Origin: JAWKTM01 sp041399085
GTDB taxonomy: Bacteria > Planctomycetota > Planctomycetia > Pirellulales > Pirellulaceae
DNA length: 64,000 nucleotides
Direction of reading: 5' to 3'
Assembly (NCBI GenBank): GCA_041399085.1
Contig: JAWKTM010000037.1
Span: 1-64,000, forward strand
The first letter of the stretch is position 1; the number at the start of each line of letters is the position of its first letter. A program made the translations under genes and the position numbers. The notes beneath the pieces are model-generated. The model was not told where the DNA came from, did not search any database, and saw nothing but the letters and a program-made list of their open reading frames with translations. Shown piece after piece: positions 55,267 through 64,000 of the stretch.

Positions 55267-56301
55267 TTAGTTCAGGCGAAAACGAACTGGCAGATTCCAG
55301 TCGGCCGCGATGGCTTGGCCGTTTTGAAACGCGGGGCGGCCGGCCCAATGTCGGACGGCTTCGATCGCCGCGTAGTCGAGAATCGCGTAGCCGCTGGTAT
55401 CGGCCACTTCGACACGGACCACGCGTCCCAGCCGATCGATGCTTAGATGCAGCAGCACCGTGCCTTCGAATCCGCGTTGCCGAGCCTCGGCCGGATAGGC
55501 GGGCGGAACATTGCCGCGAAAATCGGGCGGCGTGAGCGAACCGGTTCCGCGGCTCGTCGTGGGCGAGACCGTTCGTCCCGGCGTGGGCGGCGGCGTGCGG
55601 GTATAACGAACGAAAGCCTCGGTCGCTCGCTGGTCGGGACGCGGAGGCCGAGCCACGACGACGACGGCTTCGGTCAGCACCGGGCGCGGCTTTAACGAGC
55701 GTTCGACCGGTCGGGCCGATTGAGCCAACACCGTGGCGAAACGCGGCAAGTCGATCAGCTCGGCTCGTTCGACTTTCGGAACGGCGAATCGCGGGACCTC
55801 CGCCTGTTCGCCGAACTCCGACCCGTTCGCTTCGCCCTGCCAAGCCGCAAGCTGCCGATCGCCGTCGGTCGAGACCTCGGCCGCGCTGGCCACTTGGCGC
55901 GCGATCGTTGTCGCCCGCGGCTTCAACTCGCTGGACGAGTAGGCCAGCCACGTCCGCATGTCTTGATCGACACGCGATTCGGTCTCGGTCGCTTCCGGCC
56001 GAGGCGCGTCGGCGTCCGTCGCATCGAACCAAGTCGGCTGCCGCAACTCGGCCTGCTCGGCCTCGACAAACACCGGCGGCTCGAACCGCATGGCTTCCAG
56101 CCCGTCGACCGTTGGCGTCGCGGCTTCGAGAACCAACACGATGCGCGTCGCGCGGCTTCCGCTGCTGCGAGCCGAATCGACTTCGAATGCCGCTCGCTGC
56201 CAAGCGGCGAGCGCGCCGAGCACTCCGACGTGAACCATGGCCGACACCAACAGCGCGGGCGGCATCACGGGCGAAGCGGCGGCGGACGGGCGAGTGGACA
56301 T
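55267..56301 (-). CDS. TonB-family energy-transducing protein
   Basis: 344 residues: one N-terminal membrane helix (MPPALLVSAMVHVGVLGALA), a long proline/charged periplasmic linker (about 60-245), and a TonB C-terminal domain: YPAEARQRGFEGTVLLHLSI followed by GRVVRVEVADTSGYAILDYA and a C-terminal WNLPVRFRLN. TonB proteins transmit proton-motive force to outer-membrane receptors. No ExbB/ExbD genes are adjacent. A GTG four codons upstream (56313) is an alternative start. Another long frame over the same DNA (55253-56557) is arginine-rich and is a shadow. Confidence 0.85.
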   Translation of the reverse strand: MSTRPSAAASPVMPPALLVSAMVHVGVLGALAAWQRAAFEVDSARSSGSRATRIVLVLEAATPTVDGLEAMRFEPPVFVEAEQAELRQPTWFDATDADAPRPEATETESRVDQDMRTWLAYSSSELKPRATTIARQVASAAEVSTDGDRQLAAWQGEANGSEFGEQAEVPRFAVPKVERAELIDLPRFATVLAQSARPVERSLKPRPVLTEAVVVVARPPRPDQRATEAFVRYTRTPPPTPGRTVSPTTSRGTGSLTPPDFRGNVPPAYPAEARQRGFEGTVLLHLSIDRLGRVVRVEVADTSGYAILDYAAIEAVRHWAGRPAFQNGQAIAADWNLPVRFRLN

Positions 56302-56692
56302 CGGTTCTGACACAGGCGGAAACGCGATCGGCGACGAATGGCCGAAGTCCCATTATGCTCGCGTGGCTTCGTGCCGCTAGGAACTCACCCTGTTTTTGTT
56401 GGAAAATCGCGTTGACGCTAACCCCTAGGCTGGATATCATCCCGCCGCAACTCGTCGAATCGAACCGGACTTTTTCCGAAAAAGTGGGGTGGACTCTGCG
56501 GATTAGTTGAGTCCTGCCGCAAGTAGCAGCCGAAACATTTAGATAGGTTGTTCGCATCCCCCGGCCTGCGCGGCCGAGGGTTCAAATCCAAGTCACTTAG
56601 TCCTCAGGGAAGAGGGCACCGGGCGGATACCGTTGGCGGCACGGAGAGCCGTAATCCTCCCCTTTTCCGCACACACGTAAGGACGCGTAAAC

Positions 56693-57724
56693 ATGCGGTT
56701 CTCACTTTCACGTTGGACTTTCGCTTCGGCTGCTTGTATCGGACTGGTCGTGTTCACCTCGTCCGGCTGTAAGACGATGAGCTTGCCGGGAACCAGTTGG
56801 CTGAGCTGGGGCAAGAAGAGCCCGAGCACCACCAGCACTTTGGCCAGCAGCGACAGCACGAAGCTGCCTTCGCCCTCGAAATCATTCCAGCCCCAATCGA
56901 CGCAAACGGCCAGCAATACTGGCGGCCCAAGCGTGACTTATCCCAGCTCGAGCAGCTCGCCCAGCTCCAGCTTTGCCCAAACCGGCGGTTATAACACCGG
57001 CGGCTACAACACGGGCGGATATCCGACGACCGGCGGCCAACCGGCAGCCGGCGGCTATCCGACGGCGGGCGGTTACCCGGCCGCGGGCGGCTATCCAACA
57101 ACCGGCGGCTTCGGCCCGACCGGCGGTTCGTATGCTCAATCGCAAACACCGAATTACAACACGCCAGCCAGCGGATACAACACGACCGGCGGCTACGATT
57201 CCAGCGTGGCTCCGGCCGGCGCCACGGGCTACGGCGGATACGGCGGCGTGAGCACCGCGGACGCTCGCAACAATACCTATGGCGGCACGACCGGCGGGTC
57301 CGGCTATCCGGCCGCCGGTACGGGCTATCCCACGGGCGGGGCCGGTGCTCCCACGTCCGGCACGAACTGGAACAATTACAACACATCGCCAGCGAATCCG
57401 GGTTCGGCTTATGGCGGACCGGGCTCCTACGATCAAGGTTCGACGGCTCCGGCAGCGGGCGGTAACAGCTCGTCCTACGCCGGCGGCTCATCAGCCGGAG
57501 CCAGCGGTTACGGCACGACAGCGCCGACAGCTACGGCCGGCACCGGCGGTGGCTACAGCCCCGGCAGCACCGGTCGCACGACGCCGTACTCGAATTTGAA
57601 TAGCGTCCAACCGGCGAATTACGACAACCCGGTTCCGCAGGGAACCGCTTATCCCACGCCATCGTCCGGCGGCTACAACGCCCCGGCCGATCCGAATGGC
57701 ACGCCGGGCTCGATCTATCGTTAA
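56693..57724 (+). CDS. Gly/Tyr/Pro-repeat lipoprotein
   Basis: 343 residues with a lipobox (LVVFTSSGC, cysteine about 26). The body is dominated by repeats of the type GGYPTAGGYPAAGGYPTTGG, with Ser/Thr-rich stretches; no folded domain is evident. A surface or outer-membrane-associated role is possible. A strong hairpin follows the stop (57761-57795). About 390 bp without a gene lie between it and the TonB gene (56302-56692). These contain a T-arm-like GGGTTCAAATCC that I do not accept as a tRNA. Confidence 0.7.
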   Translation: MRFSLSRWTFASAACIGLVVFTSSGCKTMSLPGTSWLSWGKKSPSTTSTLASSDSTKLPSPSKSFQPQSTQTASNTGGPSVTYPSSSSSPSSSFAQTGGYNTGGYNTGGYPTTGGQPAAGGYPTAGGYPAAGGYPTTGGFGPTGGSYAQSQTPNYNTPASGYNTTGGYDSSVAPAGATGYGGYGGVSTADARNNTYGGTTGGSGYPAAGTGYPTGGAGAPTSGTNWNNYNTSPANPGSAYGGPGSYDQGSTAPAAGGNSSSYAGGSSAGASGYGTTAPTATAGTGGGYSPGSTGRTTPYSNLNSVQPANYDNPVPQGTAYPTPSSGGYNAPADPNGTPGSIYR

Positions 57725-57760
57725 GCCCACGCGGCCGGCTAAGTAACAGCAAGGCAACCG

Positions 57761-57795
57761 CAGCCGCGCGACCTAATAAGGTAGCGCGGCTGTTT
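57761..57795 (+). terminator. Rho-independent-type terminator
   Basis: CAGCCGCGCGACC and GGTAGCGCGGCTG form a stem with a single unpaired base on each strand and loop TAATAA, followed by TTTGCGTTCTTGTT. The position just after the lipoprotein stop fits transcription termination. Confidence 0.65.
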
Positions 57796-57948
57796 GCGTT
57801 CTTGTTCCGCGCTGGAGTTGCTCCCGAAGAGCCAAGCGAACCGAATTCGAGCCTGAGTGTCGTTTCAACCAGCTTTGGGCAAACGCACAATTCAGCAGAT
57901 GTTCGGCCGCGATGTTGACATACTGCGAGCGGACCGCGCGAGACGGAC

Positions 57949-58329
57949 ATGAAAACAGAAACGCAGACACAAGCGACAATGACGGTAGCCGCTTCCGTCG
58001 CGCCCGAGGATCTACGATGCGGGGACTTCGTGGCCGTGCTCAGCGAAGTGATCGAACTACCATCTTTCCTGTGGTTCGGCTCGCTTCCCTTTGAGCAAGA
58101 CGAACCGATGCGGACCCGATTCCTGCCGACCGACGCGGGCACGCCGCTGAAGGTGAGGGCTATCTGCCTGCCATTCGTCTTTGTTGAATCACCTAGCAAG
58201 GATTGCCAGACGCTCGATGTCCGGCGAGTCCAACTTGCGCGGCTTTCGCCTTCCTACGCCCAAAATGTCTGGACGCGACAACGCAAACAGTTGAAGAAAC
58301 GATCCAACCAGTCGCAACAGTCGAGCTAG
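57949..58329 (+). CDS. Small conserved-type hypothetical protein
   Basis: 126 residues: DLRCGDFVAVLSEVIELPSF, RTRFLPTDAGTPLKVRAICL and TLDVRRVQLARLSPSYAQNV. It looks like a small beta-rich protein of the kind seen next to transport or house-keeping genes in planctomycetes; I have no function. It overlaps the end of the minus-strand hydrolase by 4 bases. Confidence 0.6.
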   Translation: MKTETQTQATMTVAASVAPEDLRCGDFVAVLSEVIELPSFLWFGSLPFEQDEPMRTRFLPTDAGTPLKVRAICLPFVFVESPSKDCQTLDVRRVQLARLSPSYAQNVWTRQRKQLKKRSNQSQQSS

Positions 58330-59261
58330 CTCAGCGACCGCAAAAATTCGGCAGCGTCCCGCAACGCCTCGCGTGCCACCGACCACTCGGCCGTGCGGCG
58401 GACGAATCCGTGGATCATGCCGTCGTAGCGTTTGTAACGCGCTTCGACTCCAGACGCCGACAGCTTCGCCGCATACGCCGCTCCTTCGTCCAGCAGCGGA
58501 TCAAATTCGGCGGTCAGCACGAAGGCCGGCGGCAGTTCGGCCAGCGACTCGGCTCGCAGCGGCGATGCACGCAGGTCGTCGGCCACCCGTGCGAAGTTGT
58601 CTCCGCAGTAAAGCTGCCAAAACCACCGCATCGTTTCGCGGGTCAGATGGTAGCCGTCGGCGTTGGCAATGTACGACGGCCGCTGCAAATCGAAATCGGT
58701 GATCGGGTAGATCAGCAGTTGTCCCGCCAGTCGCGGTCCGCCTCGATCACGAGCGGCCAGCGCGACCGCGGCGGCCAAATTACCTCCGGCGCTGTCGCCG
58801 CCAACCGCAATGGTTCGCTCGTCCAGATTGAGCCTGTCGGCGGAATCAGCCAACCAGGCGGCGGCTGCATACGAGTCGTCGAACGCCGCCGGAAACGGAT
58901 GTTCGGGGGCCAATCGATAATCGACGCTGGCCACGGCCCAGCCGCTGGCGTTGGCGAGCGCACGGCAATAGGCATCGTGCGTGGCGATGCTGCCCAGCAC
59001 CCAACCGCCGCCATGAAAATAGACGAGCAGCGGCAAGCGATCGTGCTGTGACCGCGGGCGATAGATCCGGACGGGAATCGACCCGTGAGGCCCGTCGGCC
59101 GCAATGTTCTCCACCGACGCGACTTCTTCGCCCGGCCCCAACAGATCGCTGGCGGCTTGCATTTGTCGTCGAGCTTGATCGATCGTCATTTCGTGCATTG
59201 GCGTAAACGGCCCGCCATACACTTCGTCCAACCAGCGTTTCACATGGGGATCGAGCGGCAT
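58326..59261 (-). CDS. Alpha/beta hydrolase (HSL-like esterase)
   Basis: 311 residues. Oxyanion motif YFHGGGWVLGS, nucleophile GDSAGGN, acid in EFDPLLDEG and histidine in DGMIHGF give a complete catalytic triad of the hormone-sensitive-lipase family (acyl esterases). No signal peptide. ATG 59261 has AGGAG ten bases upstream, and the long frame beyond it is non-family. Substrate unknown; short acyl esters are typical. Confidence 0.88.
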   Translation of the reverse strand: MPLDPHVKRWLDEVYGGPFTPMHEMTIDQARRQMQAASDLLGPGEEVASVENIAADGPHGSIPVRIYRPRSQHDRLPLLVYFHGGGWVLGSIATHDAYCRALANASGWAVASVDYRLAPEHPFPAAFDDSYAAAAWLADSADRLNLDERTIAVGGDSAGGNLAAAVALAARDRGGPRLAGQLLIYPITDFDLQRPSYIANADGYHLTRETMRWFWQLYCGDNFARVADDLRASPLRAESLAELPPAFVLTAEFDPLLDEGAAYAAKLSASGVEARYKRYDGMIHGFVRRTAEWSVAREALRDAAEFLRSLS

Positions 59262-59375
59262 AATTCGACTCCTGGGAACAATCGGCGCCGTTTCGTCGAC
59301 GGTCGCGGAAACAGGGGCTATGATTCTCGGGTTGTCCAACGATCGCAACAAGCCCCACGCCGCACGTGCCGCCTC

Positions 59376-61601
59376 GTGACCCAACGCACTTCCACCGCCG
59401 CCATTCTGTCTCGCGCTCCGCTTCATCCCGAGCGTTTCGCTTACGCCTGCGCGGCCACGATTTTTCTCGGCGCGGTGTTGCTGTTTCAAGTGCAGCCGAT
59501 GATCGGCAAAATGGTTCTGCCGTGGTTCGGCGGCAGCCCATCGGTCTGGACCACCTGCATGCTGTTCTTTCAGGTGCTGCTGGTTGGCGGCTACGCATAT
59601 GCCGACTTGCTTGGTCGTTGGCGATCGCGAAGGGCGGTGGCGATTGTCCACGCGATCTTACTGCTTTCGACGGTTTGCCTTCTGCCGATCACGCCCGATT
59701 CGGTTTGGAAGCCGGACGGCCAAGCCAACCCGACTTGGTATCTGCTGTTGTTGCTGGGCGTTCATGTGGGACTGCCTTACTTTTTGCTCGCCAGCACCGG
59801 CCCGTTATTGCAGAACTGGTTTGCACGCGTCTATCCGCAGCGTTCGCCGTACCGGCTGTACGCGCTCTCGAACGCCGGATCGATGGGCGCGTTGCTCAGC
59901 TATCCGTTTCTCGTCGAACCGACGCTGAACACCGTTTGGCAAGGCTGGATGTGGTCCGGCGCGTTTGTCCTGTTCGCGATCATGTGTATTGGATTAGCCT
60001 TTTCATTTCAGCGACAATCCAACCTGGAGCAATCCACGACTTCGAATTCAAAGTCGAAGAAGAAACTCACTTCATCACAATCCACGGAGCAAGATAAGCC
60101 TGTTCCGGATGAAGGGGCTTCGATCTCCTGGGCTCACCGGGTGCTGTGGATCGTGCTGCCGGCTTTCGCCTGTGTGATGCTGCTGGCGGTTACGAATTAT
60201 CTATGCCAAGACGTGGCCGTGTCACCGCTGATGTGGGTCGTGCCGCTGAGCCTCTACTTGCTGACCTTCATCATTTGCTTCGATCGCGAGTCCTGGTATT
60301 CGCGGCGGATTTACAGCTTGGTGGCCTTGGTGGCGGTGATGATGGTCTGCAATTTTATGTTGGCCTCACACATGGAGATTTTGTATCGCGATCTGGGCAT
60401 CAACTTTGATTATTCGAATTTCGTCCGGCGATTGGACGTACAAGCGTTTGCATTTCTGTTCCTGCTGTTCACCGTCTGCTTGTTGTGCCATGGCGAATTG
60501 GTAAGGCTGAAGCCCGCACCTCGTTACCTCACAACCTTCTATTTGTCCGTTTCCGTGGGTGGAGCATTGGGAGGCATCTTGGTCGGGGTTGTTTGCCCGG
60601 CCATTTTCAGCGGCTATCACGAACTGCACCTGGCAATTATCGCGGCGGCGTTGTTCTCGGGTTATGTCTTTGGCCAAGAGGCTTTTCGCACATGGCTCCG
60701 CGAAAAGCGGCTCTACAAAGCGTTGTGTGGCGTCGCCGCACTGGTTGGGTTGTATGTGGTGCTTTGGTCGCAAGCCGAGAGGATGGCAACTTCGGCTGTG
60801 GCCATCGAACGCAACTTCTATGGTGTTCTGTGGGTACAAGACCACTTCCAAGACAGTACGGAAGAGCCGTCTTGGTACGGCCGCGCTCTTTATCACGGCC
60901 GAATCTTGCATGGCTATCAGTATCTCACGCCCGGTCGCGAACGCGTACCCACGACTTATTACATGGAGAACAGTGGCGTTGGTCTGACCCTGCGAAACTT
61001 CCCGCGCCCTGAAGGCCGCGGACTAAGAGTGGGGCTCGTCGGCCTGGGGGCGGGGACACTGGCGTGTTATGGCGAAGCGGGCGATCACTACACGTTCTAT
61101 GAGATCAATCCCCAGGTTATTGATTTCGCGAAAGCCTATTTCACATTCTTAAGTGACTGTCCTGCCGAGCTGGATTTCCGATTGGGCGACGCGCGGTTGT
61201 CGCTCGAACGTTCCGAGTCGCCGCCGGACGATGTTTTGGTGCTGGATGCCTTCAGCGGCGACGCCATTCCCACGCACTTGCTTACGCGCGAAGCGTTTGA
61301 ATTGTACGAGCAGCGTCTGACGCCCGACGGCGTTCTCTGCGTGCATGTCAGCAATCGGCATTTGCGATTGGAGCCGGTCGTGGCGCGGCTGGCCGACGAG
61401 GCCGGATGGTCGATCGTGACCATTGCCAAGCGCGGCGCGGTCGGACTGGCCGAAACCGAATCCGATTGGATGTTGCTCACCCGCAACGAAGACTTTTTGC
61501 AGTTGCCAGCGATCGCCGATGTGCAACGTCCGCCCGAACGCGACCCAACGATGCCGCTGTGGACGGACGGGTATCACAATCTGCTGCGAATCTTGCGTTA
61601 G
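59376..61601 (+). CDS. Membrane-fused spermidine synthase-like protein
   Basis: 741 residues. The N-terminal half has about ten membrane helices (from FLGAVLLFQVQPMIGKMVLP to LCGVAALVGLYVVLW); the C-terminal 200 residues form a SpeE-like Rossmann domain with VGLVGLGAGTLACYGE, EINPQVIDFA and VLDAFSGDAIPTHLLT. Spermidine synthases transfer aminopropyl groups; membrane fusions of this kind are widespread and their substrates are unproved. GTG 59376 (VTQRTSTAAI) is the best start; the open frame upstream overlaps the hydrolase and is not family-like. Confidence 0.8.
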   Translation: MTQRTSTAAILSRAPLHPERFAYACAATIFLGAVLLFQVQPMIGKMVLPWFGGSPSVWTTCMLFFQVLLVGGYAYADLLGRWRSRRAVAIVHAILLLSTVCLLPITPDSVWKPDGQANPTWYLLLLLGVHVGLPYFLLASTGPLLQNWFARVYPQRSPYRLYALSNAGSMGALLSYPFLVEPTLNTVWQGWMWSGAFVLFAIMCIGLAFSFQRQSNLEQSTTSNSKSKKKLTSSQSTEQDKPVPDEGASISWAHRVLWIVLPAFACVMLLAVTNYLCQDVAVSPLMWVVPLSLYLLTFIICFDRESWYSRRIYSLVALVAVMMVCNFMLASHMEILYRDLGINFDYSNFVRRLDVQAFAFLFLLFTVCLLCHGELVRLKPAPRYLTTFYLSVSVGGALGGILVGVVCPAIFSGYHELHLAIIAAALFSGYVFGQEAFRTWLREKRLYKALCGVAALVGLYVVLWSQAERMATSAVAIERNFYGVLWVQDHFQDSTEEPSWYGRALYHGRILHGYQYLTPGRERVPTTYYMENSGVGLTLRNFPRPEGRGLRVGLVGLGAGTLACYGEAGDHYTFYEINPQVIDFAKAYFTFLSDCPAELDFRLGDARLSLERSESPPDDVLVLDAFSGDAIPTHLLTREAFELYEQRLTPDGVLCVHVSNRHLRLEPVVARLADEAGWSIVTIAKRGAVGLAETESDWMLLTRNEDFLQLPAIADVQRPPERDPTMPLWTDGYHNLLRILR

Positions 61602-61870
61602 CCGCGGTGGACACGAAGCTCGCGAAAACTTGTCGACGGCCCCACCGGGCTTGCAAAGACCGGCTCTCTGGCGAACACTGGAGCGTCGAATCCGTTGCGC
61701 GATTCCGCTACAGCGATACCGGAGGGCTTGCGCCCTGCCGCTATAGTCAAACCGGAGGGCTTGCGCCATTTCGCTATAGCGATACCGGAGAGCTCGCGAT
61801 CTGCCGCTACGATTTGATCCGGTAACCTTTATTTCCGAACGACTCCTATTTCCGCGCGAAGTCAGGCCCC
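61602..61870. repeat. Intergenic with an array of ~40-bp repeats
   Basis: Four related units around 61700-61815, of the form CGATACCGGAGGGCTTGCGC with CTACAGCGATA/GCTATAG-type flanks, in a row. They belong to the same family as the array at 53358-53510. No gene; the aroDE ATG follows at 61871. Confidence 0.65.
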
Positions 61871-63355
61871 ATGATCTGCGTCAGTATTGGACGAGGACGT
61901 CACAAACAAACGAAGGCCGAACATCGGCACTTGGTTGAACAAGGCGCCAAGATGGTCGAGCTGCGAATTGACTATATCAATAGCAGCGTCAATCTCACTC
62001 GGCTGCTGCGCGATCGGCCTTGCGATGTGATTATCACTTGCCGGCGCGAACAGGACGGAGGCAAGTGGACGGCTCCCGAAGCGACTCGCCAAATGTTGCT
62101 GCGTTCGGCCATTGCGTCGGGTGTCGAATACATCGACTTGGAAGACGACGTCGCGGGCAGCATTCCGCGATATGGGGCGACGAAGCGAATCGTCAGCCTG
62201 CATAATTTTCGCGAGACGCCCGAGAATCTGGAGGAAATCCACGCGCGGCTGGCATCGCTGGACGCGGACATCGTGAAGATTGCGACGATGGCTCACAATC
62301 CTCACGACAATGTGCGAATGCTGCGGTTGATTAAGAACGCCAAAATCCCCACGGTCGGCATGTGCATGGGTGATATGGGAATGCCCACGCGGATATTGGC
62401 TGGCAAGTTCGGCGCGCCCTTTACCTACGCCACGTTTCACCACGAACGAGCGCTTGCCCCCGGCCAACTCAGTTATCAGCAGATGACGGAGATTTATAAC
62501 TACGAGAACATCAGCGAACGGACGGAAGTGTTTGGGGTGATCGCCGATCCGATCGGACACAGCCTCAGCCCGTTGGTACACAACGCCTGTTTCCGCGAAC
62601 TTCAGATGGACAAGGTCTACGTGCCGTTCCGCGTTCCCCGCGAGGACTTGGAAACGTTCTTGGACGATTGTGCCGAACTTGGCGTGCGGGGTCTTAGCGT
62701 GACGATTCCCCATAAGGAATCGGTCATGCGATATCTGACGCAAGTGGACGACGCGGCGCGCGAGATCGGTGCGGTCAATACGGTGGTTTGGCGAGACAAC
62801 GAACGCCACGGTTACAACACCGATTACCTCGCGGCGCTCGACAGCCTGACCGCGGCGCTCGGGCGGAACACCAACATCGATACGTTTTCGGGCCGTTCGG
62901 CTTTGATTCTAGGAGCCGGCGGCGTGGCTCGCGCGATCGGCTACGGGCTGATCAAACATGGTTGTGAAGTGACGTTTACCGCGCGTCGTTCAGAGCAGGC
63001 CAAGATGTTGGCCGCTTCGTTGGGAGGCAAAGCCGTGGACTGGGAATCTCGGCACTCGGTTAAGGCTGGCATCCTCGTCAATGGCACTCCGATCGGCATG
63101 CATCCGAACGTGGACGAGACGCCGTTCGAAGCCAAGTTCTTGCATCGTTCTTCGATTGTGTTCGACACGGTTTACAATCCCGAACAGACGCTGCTGATTA
63201 AACAGGCCCGCGAGTTGAACTGCCGCGTGGTGACGGGCGTAGAGATGTTTGTCCGCCAAGCTGCCTTACAGTTCAAGCTGTTCACCGGCCAGGAAGCTTC
63301 GACGGAAATCATGCGCGATCAAGTCAAGCGAGCCATCGGAGCGGCTCGGCTGTAA
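61871..63355 (+). CDS. aroDE: Bifunctional 3-dehydroquinate dehydratase / shikimate dehydrogenase
   Basis: 494 residues. The N-terminal half (1-215) is type I dehydroquinase, with ELRIDYI, VSLHNFRETP (catalytic His) and VKIATMAH (Schiff-base Lys). The C-terminal half (about 220-494) is shikimate dehydrogenase: IGHSLSPLVHN, VTIPHKESV (catalytic Lys), GYNTD and LGAGGVARAIGYG for NADP. Together they catalyse steps three and four of the shikimate pathway. Fusions of this type are known in planctomycetes, chlamydiae and plants. Confidence 0.92.
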   Translation: MICVSIGRGRHKQTKAEHRHLVEQGAKMVELRIDYINSSVNLTRLLRDRPCDVIITCRREQDGGKWTAPEATRQMLLRSAIASGVEYIDLEDDVAGSIPRYGATKRIVSLHNFRETPENLEEIHARLASLDADIVKIATMAHNPHDNVRMLRLIKNAKIPTVGMCMGDMGMPTRILAGKFGAPFTYATFHHERALAPGQLSYQQMTEIYNYENISERTEVFGVIADPIGHSLSPLVHNACFRELQMDKVYVPFRVPREDLETFLDDCAELGVRGLSVTIPHKESVMRYLTQVDDAAREIGAVNTVVWRDNERHGYNTDYLAALDSLTAALGRNTNIDTFSGRSALILGAGGVARAIGYGLIKHGCEVTFTARRSEQAKMLAASLGGKAVDWESRHSVKAGILVNGTPIGMHPNVDETPFEAKFLHRSSIVFDTVYNPEQTLLIKQARELNCRVVTGVEMFVRQAALQFKLFTGQEASTEIMRDQVKRAIGAARL

Positions 63356-63380
63356 GTCCGCCACGGCTCGGGAAAGCCAC

Positions 63381-64000
63381 ATGATTATTGTCCACCGGCT
63401 AACGAAAGCGTTCTCGCGCGGCCGGTCGCAATTCGTGGCGGTCGATGGCGTCTCGTTTCGTGTCGCGGCGGGCGAAGTTTACGGGCTGCTCGGTCCGAAC
63501 GGCGCTGGCAAGACCACGACGCTGCGCATGATTCTGGGATTGCTTTCCCCGAGTGGCGGTTATGCCGAGGTCGATGGCTTTCGCTCCAGCGACGATGTGG
63601 ATCAAGTGAAAGCGCGGCTCGGTTTTGTGTCGGCCGAAGCGGGCGTTTATCCGTGGCTCACCCCGCGCGAAGTGCTGCTCTACTTCGCCGATGTTTACGG
63701 AATTGACCCTACTCGCGCGAAGACCGAGTTGGAGCGAGTGGCCGACTTGATGAACTTGCATGAGTTTCTCGACCAACGTTGCACGACGCTCAGCTCCGGC
63801 CAGAAGCAGCGAGTCAACTTGGCTCGCGCGCTGATTCACGATCCGCCAGCGATGTTGTTAGACGAACCGACGCGCGGGCTGGACGTGGTCGCCAGCAAGA
63901 CGGTGTTCGACTATATCGAAACACTCCGCTCGCAAGGCAAGGCAGTGTTGGTGAGCACGCATCGGCTGGAACAAGCGCAGCGATTGTGCGACCGATTCGG
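63381..64000 (+). CDS. ABC transporter ATP-binding protein, partial (window edge)
   Basis: Open from ATG 63381 to the end of the window. Walker A GPNGAGKTTTL, Q-region, signature LSSGQKQRVNLARAL, Walker B AMLLDEPTRGLD and H-loop VLVSTHRLEQA are all present. It resembles NatA/DrrA-type ATPases whose membrane partner usually follows. It starts 25 bp after aroDE. The C terminus is cut by the window end. Confidence 0.92.
   Translation, partial: MIIVHRLTKAFSRGRSQFVAVDGVSFRVAAGEVYGLLGPNGAGKTTTLRMILGLLSPSGGYAEVDGFRSSDDVDQVKARLGFVSAEAGVYPWLTPREVLLYFADVYGIDPTRAKTELERVADLMNLHEFLDQRCTTLSSGQKQRVNLARALIHDPPAMLLDEPTRGLDVVASKTVFDYIETLRSQGKAVLVSTHRLEQAQRLCDRF

Noticed and set aside
55253..56557. 434-codon frame over the TonB gene
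   Set aside because: Arginine-rich shadow. The other minus-strand frame contains the membrane anchor and TonB C-terminal domain.
56535..56600. Possible tRNA (GGGTTCAAATCC T-loop-like sequence)
   Set aside because: The flanking bases do not form a T stem, and no acceptor, D or anticodon arm can be folded around it.

Overview
The window looks like a chromosomal segment of a planctomycete, most likely Pirellulales-like. The evidence is a DUF1559 prepilin-like protein, a PVC-type propeller/HEAT/cytochrome c protein, an SHD1-domain protein, a secreted FGly sulfatase, an enlarged SecA, a fused AroD-AroE and a high-GC sequence with many GTG starts. The taxonomic call is an inference from protein families, not from a marker-gene tree.

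Layout. 1-9.7 kb is housekeeping on the + strand: a FadL-type porin, PlsC, CdsA, a CBS protein, the 2-oxoacid:ferredoxin oxidoreductase pair KorA/KorB, a zinc-ribbon CBS protein and LysS. 9.8-13.8 kb holds a divergent pair, an RND/MMPL exporter and a GT39-like membrane glycosyltransferase. 13.8-26.6 kb is an accessory region. It starts with a graveyard (three-copy ~520 bp repeat, decayed REP/RAYT system, broken ankyrin and membrane genes). It then carries a coupled minus-strand module of transmembrane Ser/Thr kinase with DUF4384, secreted TPR-CHAT caspase-like protein, small ORF and SHD1/zinc-ribbon membrane protein. That module is bracketed by ~900 bp inverted repeats carrying IS110 C-terminal remnants.

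26.6-37.2 kb encodes NIPSNAP and sulfatase proteins, the RNase P RNA, a lipoprotein, the DUF1559 protein, a disordered acidic/arginine-rich protein, the large PVC cytochrome c protein and a PQQ-like propeller. 37.5-43.5 kb is a second graveyard: an AlkD-like protein, an IS110-derived internally deleted element in two near-identical direct copies plus a remnant (with an upstream structured segment resembling a bridge RNA), a group II intron remnant, a DUF3467-like lipoprotein and a broken secreted protein. 43.5-47.1 kb has a DMFA2-like Tat protein followed by decayed sequence.

47.1-64 kb has an MBL hydrolase, SecA, two consecutive multiply frameshifted envelope genes (waaA-like Kdo transferase and WecA-like phosphotransferase), a TonB-family protein, a Gly/Tyr-repeat lipoprotein, a small conserved hypothetical, an alpha/beta hydrolase, a membrane spermidine synthase-like protein, AroDE and the start of an ABC ATPase cut by the window edge.

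The most interesting signals are the kinase-CHAT-SHD1 module with its bracketing inverted repeats, the repeated element ending in a terminator-like hairpin (possible ncRNA), the IS110-derived elements with a conserved structured leader, and the paired loss of two lipid-glycan genes.
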